The position numbers and the translations under genes are program-made. Below are positions 25,401 through 40,400 of a DNA stretch of 64,000 nucleotides, piece by piece. The notes below the pieces were generated by a model, which saw only the letters and a list, made by a program, of their open reading frames with translations, had not been told where the DNA came from and did no database searches. This DNA comes from Phyto melanocephala (lineage: Eukaryota > Arthropoda > Insecta > Diptera > Rhinophoridae). The stretch covers positions 95,831,978 to 95,895,977 of the forward strand of contig OW799234.1 in NCBI GenBank assembly GCA_941918925.1, given 5' to 3'. How positions within the stretch are numbered: position 1 is the stretch's first letter; the number at the start of each line of letters is the position of its first letter.

Positions 25401-28400
25401 GGCAAAAAAAAAGTTGGATATCATCTCACTGTAGCGCTCACCATTCACAGTTACGTTACGATTCGCATCATCTTTGAAGAAATGCGGTCCAATGATGCCA
25501 CCAGCCCATAAACCGCACCAAACTGTGACTTTTTCTAAAACGAGCCATAAATTATTAAAATGAGTGCACAAATGTACACTATGTCTAATTAATTGATAAT
25601 CCTCAAATTGACTAACGAGGAGATTGGTTCCTCAAAGCATAAAGGACCACTTTAAACCTGCCACAGAGCTCAGTGAGGAGCAATCGCATACAATTCGAAT
25701 AAAAAGTATATGAGGTTTGCACAAAAGCACCTAAATTCGCCAGAAGAAAAAGGAAAGGTATTTTGTAGACAGACGAGAGTAAACAAATATGTGAGTCGTC
25801 CTCCGAACGCAGAATACAATTCAGGATTACCTCCATGACTAAAGAGTACGGAGGTTCACACATTGAAAAAAAAAAATCAATTAAACAACATGTTCTCATT
25901 GTTTTGGTCTTCCAACAAGACAACGATCCAAATATACTAACAGAGAAACAGCGACTCGCCAGTGATTCATGATGCAATAGTATTTAAGGTATAAGGTGGC
26001 CTGCTCAATCGCCCGACATAAACTTAATAGATAATATTTAGAAGGTATGCATTGCGTTAGCAAACACAACAATTAAAACCATATGCATTTTGTTTTTGTA
26101 TATACATACATACATGCTATATATGTCACAAAATGTTGCTCTCTTTAATTATAATAATTTTTTTTAAAAACTTCAAAGTGAAATCTTTCTGTTCTTGAAT
26201 TCGTATGTTTTAAAACGTTTTAAACCAACTAAAACTACGAATTATTTATTGGAGAATTAAAATAAAAAAAATTAATTGACGGATGAAGACAAATTTTTTT
26301 TAAAAAAGCGGATACCTTTGATAAATTGTATATAAAAAACAATCAGCTGATTAGATACTAGTACTCTTTTAATCAGGCTTGGATAATCTTCTGCCAGTTA
26401 TAATTAGTGCTATTGTTAAACGTCAAAATTTTCACTCTTGAACTCAGTTTATGATTTTTTCTTTAAAAGTCGAGTAAAAAGCAGCTGTTTACAACATTCG
26501 TTTACAACATTAGAATATGGTTGCATCATATAGGATCCACAAGACCTGGTGTATATAAACGCTACTCAAGTAAATTTTTTGCTTTTCTGTCTTCAAGATC
26601 TGTGTTGGATACATAATAAAAGGCTTCCCTCTTATGAAAGACGCCTGGCTCTTATAAGACTTTTAACTCTTAAAGACCGTAGACCGTGTTATATACCACA
26701 ATTGTTTAAAAAAATATTAAATGAGAATATCAGCTTAAAATTCCCTTATAGTAGAATAAAAATCAACATTCCTTTTCTACTAGAAATTAAATTTTTTTAC
26801 TATGATACTACAAATTACGCAAATACTGTTACGCAAATACAACATTTAAATAATTTATAACACTATATTTGTAATAAATATAGAGTAACAATGATTTGAA
26901 TAAAAACAACTCAACAAGTAAAGAAAAATATAATTCCATATCTTGATTTTGTAAATTCATCTTTATTTTAAAATTGCATCTCCTTCAAAACTTAATCTTA
27001 TTTCAAATTTAAACATTTTTGTTGTGATTTACTAATATGTACATATGTATATGTATTTAACGTCTATAAAGAATTTATCCATAAACATAAATAACAAAAA
27101 AAAAAGTAACAGTGCTATATTCGGCCGTGCCGAATCTTATATACCCTTCACAACGTGTAGTCATGCAATAACAATTGTTTGTATCACCATTCATTTTATA
27201 TAAAATACGTAGGTACTTACATGTAAAAAAATACATATAAAAAACATACCATTGTAAAATTATAAATTGAGCTTACGTATTAATAAAAAAAATATATTAA
27301 AAACAAAAAAAAAACAACAAAAAAAATTACAAAAAAAAAATTAAAAAAATTTTTTAAAAAAATTTAAAAAAAAATTTTTACAAAAATTAAAAAGAAATAT
27401 ATAAAAAAATATAAATAATATATAAAAAAAATAAAAAATTTGTTTGGCTCAGCTGGGATTACTCTAACCAGTATAAATGTATGTTGTTGTTGTAATTGTG
27501 AAAAAACGAGGTGGTCGTGGTTTTTTCCTCATATCTCAGAAAGTTATGGGGCGATTGTGTTGAATTTCAATAGCGCTTCATTCCCGGATATTTCCAAGAG
27601 ATTGATACCATATACAGATCTGAGGAACATATAGTTGCTTCTAAAAGTTGATTTCAACTAACACACGGACAGACGGGCAGACGGTCAGGGCTTAATCGGC
27701 TCCTCTATTCATAAACTTTCAGAAAATATATTTTTTATGGAGTCGGAAATGAAAATTGTAGAAATTACAAACGGAATGACAACGCAATATATACCCTTGT
27801 GCACCACAGGTGAAGGGTATAAAAATAATGCTTACGTAGCAAAAATTTTTGTTTTACTGTTACTACGTGTTGAGGGAAAAGTGCGGGAACTAAGTCGAAG
27901 TAACGTGCGTAAACATACATAGTATACTGCCGTATGCATAAAAATTCTCAATGGTTTGAAATAGCTTTTAAATTTAATTTCCATAGAAAATCTACCTAAC
28001 ACACCCTTTACTAAACTTAAATAATTTTTATGCATACAGCAGATAAAATTGAACCATTTAGTGTTGTTTGTTTTTCGCCGACACAATACTTTGATATGAA
28101 ACCAAAAAGTAAACCTTATATTCATAAAAAAAAAAATTATATATAAAAAAGTATAGTATTTTGTCTTATTAATTTATTAATATTTTTTAAAAGTCTGTAA
28201 GACAGATTTTATGATTTTTTTTTATACTTTTGATAAATTTAACAAGTAAGTGCGCTGTATTTTGCTTTTTGTGTGGCACTTTTATACCAAAAAATTTATT
28301 TTTTGTAAACAACTTTAATCACTGTATAAAAATCATTTAAATATTGAGCCAAAAAGACTAATACTTGTATAAAATTAAATAAAACTTAAACCATTCAATT

Positions 28401-31400
28401 CAAAAATTCCCAAAAATACGTAAATTTATTCAAATATTCTACAAATTCATTAAGCATTAAAATATTGGCATATTACTAGCCTCAAGTGTACCAGCTTTTG
28501 AAACCGATGTCTTCCGATCGGGATTTGCACCAAAGTTAGTCCTATTGAATAGTAGCTCAGACACAAGTTTTTAACAAGATCGGTCAAGAACTCTCTAAAA
28601 TATAGGGGGTAAAAATTTGATATTTTATCCCTGTAACTTTTTACCTATTGCTCTTAGCAAAATTTGTCCCTATTAGTTAAGATAGCTTCTTCAATCTTTC
28701 AAAAAAAAAATTTTTTATTAATTTTTTTAGAAAATAAATTTATTTTTATTTTTTTTTAATGGGCCCTTCTTTTTTTTTGCTCAAAAAAAAGCTTAAGGCT
28801 TTACCTTGAAGATCTGCAAGGTCGCTTAGTGTGATGCAATTGGGATCACGGTATGTAACATACCTAATTAAGATTCCATACCCCCGATATTTCCTCCGAT
28901 AATCTATTACAACAATATGTTAGCCTCAGTAATAAAATCATTTTGTTGCCATACAAATTTTGAAAGTTAATTTTTTTTATTTATTTGTAATGATAATTAA
29001 ACTAATATATAATAAATATAAAAATATAAATAACTTAATCGATTCTAATCTTAATCACATTACACTTAATTTATTTAAGCCAACGGAGTGTTTAAGTTTT
29101 GTAAATAATAAAAATACTTTGTCAAGATTTTACCTCCCTAGCTTTTTCTGTTCGAGATCTACTAACTAACGAAAGAACGTGAGCAGTTGGTTCTAAGATG
29201 AAACCAGGACTCAGAAAGTAAATTCCTTATAAATGTTTCGAAACGGGATTATTTTTCACTGGAAATTTTCAAAACATTTATAACAAGTAAGAATGCTATA
29301 TTCGACCTGATGATACCCTTCACACGCATGGACATTGGTAAAGTGACCACATCGTAGCTTAGTCTAGATTTTAAATTTAATGTTTTACGCCATTTTGCTT
29401 AGTTTGCCTCGTTTTTCTAGTCAAACTCTATAATTTTTTTACTTGACCCATATATCCGCCATTTTATTTTGGGACCATCTTAAATTTTAATTTTTTCATA
29501 GTTAACAGTATTTTACCTGTTTTACACCAATATTGAGCGGGTTAAAGTTAGTTTATTAGTTTGTTTTATTCTGTTATTCTACTCTCTAAAATCCAGAAGC
29601 AGAAAAAAATAGTTTTCGAGATTGTGGCGAAACATTAGGCATGTCCACAATAAAAATCTAAGCTCAATAGAAAAAACTTAAAACGGATTTGAGTTTAGCG
29701 CGTTAAAATCTCTATATTCCGCATATTTTTATTCAAAGGCAATTTTGCTGCAGACCAGTGTAATTTAACTTTTTAGCAATTAAGAAAGAAAAAAAACGTA
29801 CAATAACAAATTATATATTTAATGTGTGTTAAGGCTAATTTCATGGTGGGCTCCTGTAATAATACCTCAATAGAATAATACATTGTTTTATGTTACTTTT
29901 GAACTTAATTTATATATTAATTGTTACTTTAGCTTTTATCACTACATTAAGCTGCTCAATTACCAACTATATACATACATAAAATAATTTTTTTTTTATG
30001 TAATTGTAAATTTTTATCAATCACTATCTATGAATTGATAAAACAAAATAATATTTTTAGACATCAGTGAAAAATCAAATTAATAGAAATCCTCCTCCAA
30101 TGTGACGTTTATAAAAAAAATTTTAATATAATTATTATCTTAATGACCCAATTTATGTGCAACAAAAAATTGTAAATAAAACTTTAAATTAAAATTTTCT
30201 GATATCTACAAAACTAGCACCCACCTTAAAAAAAAAATAAAACTTGAAACTGGTACACATTCACCTTCCTGAGTGTATTTAAATGTTTGATTTTTTTTTT
30301 TAATTATAATATAATTGGTAAATTCACAAGGTCGTTTGGCATAATTTCTTAATTTTCCAAGATTAAAAATTTAAAAAAAAATTTTAAATAGTGTATACAA
30401 TACTTATTTATTAATTATTTAAAATTTTAGAATTATTATGACATTATGATAATGCGACTCTTAGGACAGGTTATGAATACACCAAATATTTTCAGACACG
30501 CTCTAATATCACAATTTGTTTTTTATAATGCGACAGAAAAAAATTATTTATGCAAAAAGTGCGAAACGAATTATAAAAATTATTAACAAATTCAACAAGT
30601 GATTGACCTTCACATTGCTAAAATTGAATGTTACTTTTTTGCAGTTCAAAAACTAACAAAAAAAAAACAAATAATAATATATAGTTAAATTCAAATATTT
30701 ATTGGTTTAGTTGAATTGATTTGGATTTGGATTGATTGATATTTGTTGTTGTTTTTATACCCACCACAAGAAGAAAAATTGTGTGGGGGTTTATTAGAAA
30801 TATTAGTTAAAGAACTTATAAAGCAAATATTTTCTGTGCCTTATTCTTTCTCCTTTTCTTCAGCCTTATTCTGCAACTCGCTAAAACCAAATCTCTATCG
30901 CTAAAATTTTAAAAATATATTTAGAGATCTTTTTTGACTAAGTTCTAAGTAAATGGCCCTGCAGTCTTATGCTTAAATTAGACGTAAAAAAACATAATGG
31001 CATAGCCATTGTGGTATAAAAGCACTGTGTGCTGGTAGTGTCAAAATTTTGGCACAGCCGAGTATAGTGCTCTCTAATGTCTTTCTTGAGTAACTAGTTT
31101 AGGGTTGGCAGAAGAGCTTAAAAATAAAATAGCGAAATAGAAAAAAATCACTACAAAATTTAATCGCGTGACCATAAAAAATTGTTTATTTCGAGTGTTT
31201 AGAGACGTAACGAAATATAAGTGTTTGATAAAAAAAAAACATCTATGAAAATATACTTGTAGTACAGACTATTATGCTTAAAAAGTGGGCCACTTGCACT
31301 TTTAATGCTAACAATAACAGAAGCAAATTGAAGTATATATCAGAGAATGACAAAAAGCATCATTTCGCGTACTCTTACAGTTTTTTTTATCTAACAATAG

Positions 31401-34400
31401 TGTAAAGAGATAATATTTGAAGAAAACAACAAATAATTTCTATAAACATAATGCAAACATTTAGTAGCAAATGTTTAAATAATAATTAAATTTTTTGTGG
31501 AAGAATTTTTTCTTATCTAAGTACATTATTTGTATTTGTAGTTAAGTAACTTATTTTCGATTACATATTGATTGTCTCTAGTACATGTCTTCAAGTTTAA
31601 ACCAACCTTCTCATATAACTATATATGTACATATATACCTTCAAAAACCCGTTAGTAAATAATGTACTTAATTATGAATGTAGTGGAATTTTTTTTAAAT
31701 AATTTATTTATTTTTTTTTAACTATTAATTTATTTATTTTAGAAAACATTAAACCCGTTTTTTAGAAATCTATGCACATATGTATTAAGGAATAAAAAGC
31801 TTATTAAGATAGTTACTAGGGTGGGCGGTTATTCGACTTCTTTCCAAAACCGGTTTTCGAATAGGCCGAAATTTCGATTTTGAAAAAAAAAACGGTTGAG
31901 TAAAATAATTTGTACCAAAACAAATATGTTTTTAAAAATCTTAAACTCTTATTCATAAAATATAAATAATTGTTTGATGAAAAAACTAAAAAAAATTGTG
32001 TAAAAATAGTTATAATCACATTGATATCTAAAAACATATAAATTTTGAACAGTTAATATATGTATGTATGACTGCTCAATTTCAAAATACAGGCACTACT
32101 ATAAAAACAGTTGACTTTATTGGGTTTTAATTACACCATTTTTCATTGAAATTGAGAAAATTCCAATTGAAATTGAGAATTTCAATTTGGAATTGAGAAA
32201 ATTTCAAATGAAATTAAGAATTTCAATTTGGAATTAAGAAAATTCCAAATGAAAATGAGAATTTCAAATTGTTATTGCGAAAACTCCAAATGAAAATGAG
32301 AATTTCAAATTGAAATTGGGAATATTTCAAATTAAATTAAGAAAATTTCAAATGAAATTGAGAAAATGATAACATATAATTATATATAAAAATTGTATTT
32401 AATTTTTGATAACACATTATACATTATAATATTATTGTGTAGTAAAAAAACAAAAAAGAACCAATGCAGACTCGTGAAACGTTGTAGTGTGCTGTATATC
32501 GCTACTGCAATCTCCGGTAGTAATACATGTTTTTGAAGCATTAATAACCACTTCTAAAAAAGCAAGCCTCTGCTTTCCTACATTTGGTGGACTTACGTTC
32601 GGTACATTTATCTTTGCTTTAACATTACTTTTGATTTAGGACCAAATACTTTTAATTTGGTTAAGCATTGGTGAGTATGGGTTCAGTCGTAAAAGTGTGG
32701 CTGGAGTGTTTTCAAAAATAAATTGTAGGCGATTGTGGCAGGCAGCATTGTCACAAGCCAATACAAGCTCCGATAACTCCATTCCTAGCTCTTCCCACCT
32801 ATCAAGACCATCTCATTTGCGCTGTCAGCTCTAAACGAACCTCTATGACTGTCCATTATAATAACACAATGTACATAAATATATATTAAAAATTAAAAAA
32901 AAAACTTTATTGATTTTCAAATACATATGTATTTATGTATGCACGTGTATATTTTTTCTCAATTTCATTTGGAAATTTCTCAATTTAAATTAAAATTTCT
33001 TAATATTATTTGAAATTTTCTCAGTTTCAATTTGAAATTCTCATTTTCATTTGGAAATTTCGCAATAACAATTTGAAATTCACATTTTCATTTGGAATTT
33101 TTTCAAATTCAAATTGAAATTCTTAATTTCATTTGGAATTTTTTCAATTTCAAATTGAAATTCTCAATTTTAATTGGAATTTTCTCAATTTCAATGAAAA
33201 ATGGTGTAGTTGAATTTAAGGTCAAAAAGTATTCATTCTAAGTTATATAAATATTTAAAAACCTGTGTTTATTGCAAAGTTACTACTTTGTCATGTTCCC
33301 AGCAAAAAAAAAAAATAGATTTTGAAAGTCTTCCAATACTACATATTGCTATTTGTTATAAAGGTAAATAAACATAAACTTAAAGATTTAAAAAACCGGC
33401 ATTTTTGAGCAAAAAAACGGTTTATTCTACACTCGGAAAATCAACATTTGTAAAAAACCGACATCTGAAAGTGTAGAAAAATCCGGTATTTTACTGGTTG
33501 TAAAACCGGTCACCCTATTAGTTACGCATAAATTTAATGTTGTTTTTTTTGATTTTATATAAAAATTAAGCAGAATCAGAAAACGTAGAAAAGAGACAAT
33601 TTACATCAGATGAAGCAGAAGAAAGAGAAATGTTTGGCCAAAAATATTTTTAAATAGTTCTAACCAATATTTTAAATTTATCGACTGATCCACATGCAGT
33701 TAAAAAATTTTACATAATATAAGAAAACTTTGTTACACATTTCTTATTTAAAACAAGTAACAGTGCTATATTCGGCCGTGCCGAATCTTATATACCCTTC
33801 ACAACGTGTAGTCATGCAATAACAATTGTTTGTATCACCATTCATCTCATATAAAATACGTATGTACATATGTACATATGTATGTACATGTAAAAAAAAT
33901 ACAAAAAATACAAAAAAAAATATATTAAATAAAAAAAATTGTAATAAAAAAAATTACAAAAAAAAATTTAAAAAAAAAATTTAAAAAAATTTTAAAAAAT
34001 ATTTAAAAAATTTTAAAAAATTTTTATAAAAAAATTTAAAAAAAAATATATAAAAAAAATAATAAAATATAAATAACATATTAAATAAAATAAAATAAAA
34101 TTTTTTTTGGCTTGGCTGGAATCCGATGCCACGTTTACTTTAACCAATATGTAATTGTGAAAAAAAAACGAGGTGGTCGTGGTTTTTTGCTCATATCTCA
34201 AAAAATTATGGGGCGATTGTGCTGAATTTCAATAGCGATTCATTCCTGGATATTTCCAAGAGATTAATACCATATGCAGATCTGAGGAACATATAGTTGC
34301 TTTTTAAAGTTGATTTCAACCAACAGACGGGCAGACGGACAGACGGTCAGGGCTTAATCGACTCCTCTATTCATAAGCTTTCAGAAAATATATACATACC

Positions 34401-37400
34401 TTTTACTTTACTTTATGGGGTCGGAAATCAATATTGTAGAATCACAAACAGAATTAGAAAGGTATGTGTCTATATCCTTGGCAAAACAAGTGAACGGCGT
34501 AAAACACTTTTTTGGTTTCCTGTTATTAATACGATTAAGATTGATATAGAAAAGAAAAAATCTTGGTAAACTTATACAGGTATAATTTGTTATTTCTCAA
34601 ATTTTCTTCTGTTAACCGCCAAACAACAACAATTAAGGATTCAAATATTGTTGCTTTAATAAATTTAAATTGATTTTCGATCAATATAAGTGTGTAAATT
34701 ATTTTCAGTTACTTTTTAAAATTACATTTTATAGTTCTGTTCAAACGTTAATCATGTTAAAAAAAAAAGTATTTTGGTTTTTTACTAATTAAAAATACAT
34801 AAATCCTAACTGAAAAAGATTTGACTATAAACAATGACTTTAGAGATCTGCAAAAAATTTGTGCCAGAAGAGCGAAACATTTTCGCATGTTAAAAATGCA
34901 TAAATTAAAAAAAAGTTTAAAAAACAGTTATATTGTGTTATGTAATTAGTTTACACATATGTATGTACGTATGTATGTATGTATGTATGTATGCATGTAT
35001 GCATGTATGTATGTACTTTTACATATATTTTTTATTAGTGTAAAGTGAAATTGTTTTCGTTACTTAGATTTAGCTTAATATTGTTAAATAATATTTTGTT
35101 TATTTTTTTTTTGTTTTAATAGTTTTTTTTTGTATAAAATTATTTTATTATTTCAAAACCTCAACTACGTTCACTCATACATAAACATTTGTGAATGTTA
35201 TAGCATTATTTTTGTTTGTTTTTTTTTGCAAATTGTAAACACAACAGTTTTTTCAAATGTATACCATCAACCGTCCTTGACTTGGACTTGGATAGATTTT
35301 TAAAGTTGTTTCTTTTACTCTGCCTTTAAAAATTGTTTATAAGAAACGTTAAGCCCAGACAGTGGTCAGATCTTACAATATAAGTATTTGTCAGAAATAT
35401 CTTACAACTAAATAAACTGACAACTTTTTTTCTGACAATGTTGTCAGAAAAGTATTTGTCATACCATTGCCATACGGCTACCGGCTAACAACATTGCTAT
35501 ACATCTGGCAATCCTGTCATCATATAACACATGATGTTATATCATTTATTATTGTCAGATGTACAAAGTATATTACAACTAACAATGGCATCAGACACAT
35601 TTGCGATGTGAAATGCATTTAATAAATTTGTATGAACTTTTATAATAAAATTTAAAAGAACGGAAAAATTATCTGAACTTATTGTTGAATTTTGTTTTAA
35701 TAATTATTTTACATGTGTTTATTAGGAGAAAATTTTTATTAAAATAAAAAACAAAGATTTTAAAAAATATTAAGTTAATTATACATCTTTTATATCAATT
35801 AATATAAGTTTGAACTCAAACTACAATATTTGTTCATAACTACTTAATGTTTATATGTATTTTTCTACAACAATTTCTTGATTTATACGACACATAAGCC
35901 ATTTAATTAAATTGAATTTTATTAAACAATTTTCCAACTAAATTGAAACAAAACAAGTAAAAGCGCTATATTCGGCCGTGCCGAATCTTATATACCCTTC
36001 ACAACGTGTAGTCATGCAATAACAGTAAATTCACGTATGTATGTTAAAAAAAACAAAAAAAAAATAAAAAATAAAAAAAAAATTTAAAAAAAAAAAATTT
36101 AAAAAAAAAATTAAAAAAAAAAAAATATTATATACATATATAATATATATAAAACAAAAAAAAAATAAAAAAAAAATTAAAAAAAAAAAATAATAATAAA
36201 AATATATATAATATATTAAATAAAAAATAAAAAAAAAATAAAAAAAAAATTAAAAAAAAAAATTTTAAAAAAATTTAAAAAAAAATTTTTTTGCCTCAGC
36301 TGGGATTCGATGCCACGTTTTCTCTAACCAGTATACACGTTTGTATGTATGTATGTTGTTGTTGTAATGTTGTTTTTATGAAAAGAAAATCGAGGTGGTC
36401 GTGGGTTTTTGCTCATATCTCAGTTGTTTATGTACCGATGTTTCTGATTTTCAATACCGATCTACTCCCGAATATTTCTGATATTTTAATACCTTACCCG
36501 GGTCCAACCTATGTCGGGGGGCTTCAAAAAGTTGATTTCAACATACACACGGACAGACGGTCAGACGGACAGACGGACAGACGGTCAGGGCTTAATCGAC
36601 TCCTCTATTCATAAGCTTTCAGAAAATATATACTTTATGGGGTCGGAAATGAAAATTGTAGAAATTTCACACGGAATGACAAACCTATATATACCCTTTT
36701 TCACTGTGTGAAGGGTATAAAAATAAGCTGAAATTAAGAGTAGATCAATCAAAACTTGTTTTTACTTGTCTATCAAAATCACTGAAAAAAGATACAAAAA
36801 ATGACAAAGAGATTGAGTTGAAGAACGACAATGACACAGGGATATGCTACGGTTGTTATTGTAAACAAGGAAGAAGTCCCTTTCTTCACCACTGCTGCCT
36901 TCATTGGATCTGAGTTAGAAATAATTTAAGAAAAGTTTGTTAGTTAGATCCTTAAGAATATGAAAGAACTTTATTAAAATTGGGAATTATATAGCATATT
37001 TTAGAAGTTTATTAGTGATATAGGTCAGTGATTACAATGGTTTAAATTTCGTTTTTAAAATTCCGATCGTTTTTTTTTATATAATGATTCAAGTTGCGAA
37101 AAGTGGTTTATGGCGATTTTAATTTTACTTCCGAACAGAATATATCTCCGTGACAAGTTTGCTAATTATTGTCCTTACAATTTATTAAATTGGCTTTTAA
37201 TCCATGTTTTCTGGTTAGGTAGAACAGGCAGCTGTTGTGCAGCTTTCTTGAATCCATCATATTGATCCCTTTATGATATATATAAGAGATTAAGAGAAAA
37301 ACAAATTATTAGCATGGAAAAATAATAGATAAAAATATAAAGAAGAGAAACCGTTATTTGGTTCGTCAATCGCTTTAAGGGAATCTGTCCAAGACGGCAT

Positions 37401-40400
37401 AAGTTTTCAAATTCTGGACTGATTTAGGGAAACACCCAGACAGCCTTATAAAAGTAGAAATTTTACTAAAATTTAGCGTTTCCATCTCCGACGGGCTATG
37501 CAGTCTGTAGCCTTTGAAAATTGTCCTTTGATTTTTATACAGTGCGGGATAGTGAGATAGGGAGTGACAAGACCACAGCAGTCATTATAGGTTAGTCCAC
37601 TTCTCCTGGCACAATTGCCAAATATGCGGTGACAAGTCAATATAGCTGCAATATCCTTAGGCCCCTGCTTATTAAATCCCAGAAGCCGTTTGGTGCGACG
37701 AGAATTCATTGTAGGCCATGTCATCCCCGCAATATTACACCCAGAATTATTCATAAATCTCCTCTAGGTTCAGCATGGCCCGATAACGATCGCCATTGAC
37801 TACGGCCACTTCTTTCTCATTTTCGAAGAAAAATGGCCCAATTATGCCTCTGGAACAAAATCCGCTCCAAACAGTGATTCGTTTTGGGTGTATCGGCTTT
37901 TCAATGTATGCGTGCGGGATTTCTGTGCCACAAATGCGACAATTTTGCTTGTTTACATACCCGCCAAGATCAAAATGAGCTTCATCTGAAAAGATGATTT
38001 TTTTTGTCAAAATCGGCTAAAGTAATGTCGCAATATATCCCAGCGTTGTTCAAGCGTATACACAACCATATTCGTTCAGCGAAAGGATAAAACTAATAAT
38101 CTGTCAAATCAGATATGAGCTAAGTGTTACCATTCACGAAATAAGCACTAGTTGAAAAAAAAACGTTAGATGGCGGACCCTTTATCTATGCGAAGTGAGC
38201 ATGCACAGTTGTGATTGATTTCTCCATCACCAAGTGATGCACTCTCTTAGCAAGGCAATCAACCCTGCAGTTGCCATCTCGTTGTTCTTGTAAGGGTGAT
38301 ATTCATATAATTCGCCATCCAATTGAAAGATCCCCGAAAGATATTAATGTCTGGTTATCTGAAAGACATTCAAACTACGTCTTGTCTGATATAGACAATA
38401 TCGTCAGTCTACTTCTCCCCTTTGACCCATCCTTATACACATCCAAGTCAGTTTTAACAGAAGAGAAGCTTTCTTCTGTCCCCGTCAACGAAATAACATA
38501 TACAAATCTTCTGCAGTAGTCAATTGGATTTGAGATGAAATCCATGTTCTCCCTAGTAATGCTTACATTTCCGCCACACAACACGAGGTTTTACTGCCGC
38601 GTTCATCGTCAGTTTCCTCCCCAGGAGGCCTACGGACAGCCAGTTAAATATTGCAAAAAGTGTCTTAGTCGGAGTCGATTTTTAACTCATTCGTGATTAA
38701 GGTCGCTATATTTTACAAAATTTTCGCAACTTGTCATCGGTTTGCCGCGTGGCACAGTGGTTCAAATTCTCCACCTAGCCGGAAGAAAGTTATAACTTGC
38801 TTTTGAAAAGCCGCATTGACATGAAACTTTGCACGTTTATAGATTTTATCACCCTCACCCAAAAAATCGGCGCAATCTGTAAAGAGCAAGTTGCATCCTC
38901 TGCAAAATCTTGTTTAGATAAATGTCCGATACTGCCACCGTTATATCATATACGTAGGCCATAGTATTAAATACCATATTTTCTAACAAGCCGAACTATT
39001 TTAAAGTTGTATTTGTTATATGTAGGGTATTTCAGTTCACAGACTTCAAGTTTTTCTTTTAATTTTAAAACCCTATCCAAATAATGTTACCAAAGAATTT
39101 CGTTAAAAACTTGACAAGACATCAAACAGCATATTTTTTCCTTTCAAATAACTATTTACGTGATGGAATGTGGAAAAACATAAACAAGAAATTTGTTTAA
39201 CAAATTTGTGTTTTGTAAAAAAATCAATTACATTTAGTTTTCTTTTTCTTCTTTTATTTACAGCCGATAAAATATCCAAAAGCTGTGAGTTTTATTATCA
39301 GCAACGAATTTTGTGAACGTTTCAATTATTATGGCATGCGCAGTAAGTGTTTTGTAATTGTTTTTTAATAAAGCCTAAGTGCCGCATTCATAAAAAATAT
39401 TTTGGGTTTATTCAAGACTTATTTGACAGATGTTGTAAGAAATTCATCAAATAAGTCTTCAATAAACCCAAAAACTTTTTATGAATACAGCAGTAAGGCT
39501 TTATTCTATTGAATAAACATTAATTATGTTTTAAATTTAATTTTATAGCCATTTTGGTTCTCTATCTCACCAGTAAATTGCACTATGACAAGGATACTTC
39601 AACGGTTCTTTTCCATGTCTTCACCATGTTGGTGTATTTGTGTCCGCTGGTGGGTGCAATTATTGCTGACAGTTGGCTGGGCAAATTCAAGACAATTTTG
39701 TATTTGTCTATCGTATATGCAATTGGTGGTATTATTGTGGCTTTAGGAGCAGTGCCATCACTTAACCTACCGGTGCAGTAAGTATTTGTTAAAACAAATA
39801 TTTTTCTTTAATTAAAATTTGCACATATTTAAAAAATTTAAATTTACGATTACGTCCGCTAAAATTATCTAGATTTCAGATTAAATGTTATGCGCCATTT
39901 TGCTTTATTATTTCCGAAGCCATCTTTAATTTTGAATTTTTACATAATTAACTGTTTCTGTGTGTTGATATCAATATTGACATTTTTGAACACTTTTGAT
40001 CCATATATTAAGTTGTTTTACGTTTTGTAGTGGCGGCCATAATGTATTTTTAATTTTCTCTTCTTTTATACTGCATTATATTCTGCTGGTCAAGGTCATC
40101 GTTTCTTATGCAGAAGTTACAAATATTTAATTTTCGTAAGACAATTTTACCGAAAAACCGAAGCAGTTTTATTTTGTATTTATATCTCAGTTAGTTTCGA
40201 ACCAATATATTATTTTTTTAAACTAGTTTTCAGTACTATGAATTGCAATATAGTGTCACCAACAACTATTATATAACGTACTAATTTAAAATATATCCAC
40301 TTCAACAACCTCAATATTAGAATCGTATAAAAGTGCTTGATCAGTTGAATAGAGTTAAACACTGAAAAAGTTAAAGTTGACTTGTTCTTTTAAAAGCATT

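Noticed and set aside
25612..25977. 121-codon - strand open frame
   Set aside because: Antisense of a Tc1-type remnant recognised on the + strand.
32134..32371. CRISPR-like array of 41-bp repeats
   Set aside because: Repeats are contiguous with no unique spacers and are mirrored in the opposite arm: transposon subterminal repeats in a eukaryotic genome.
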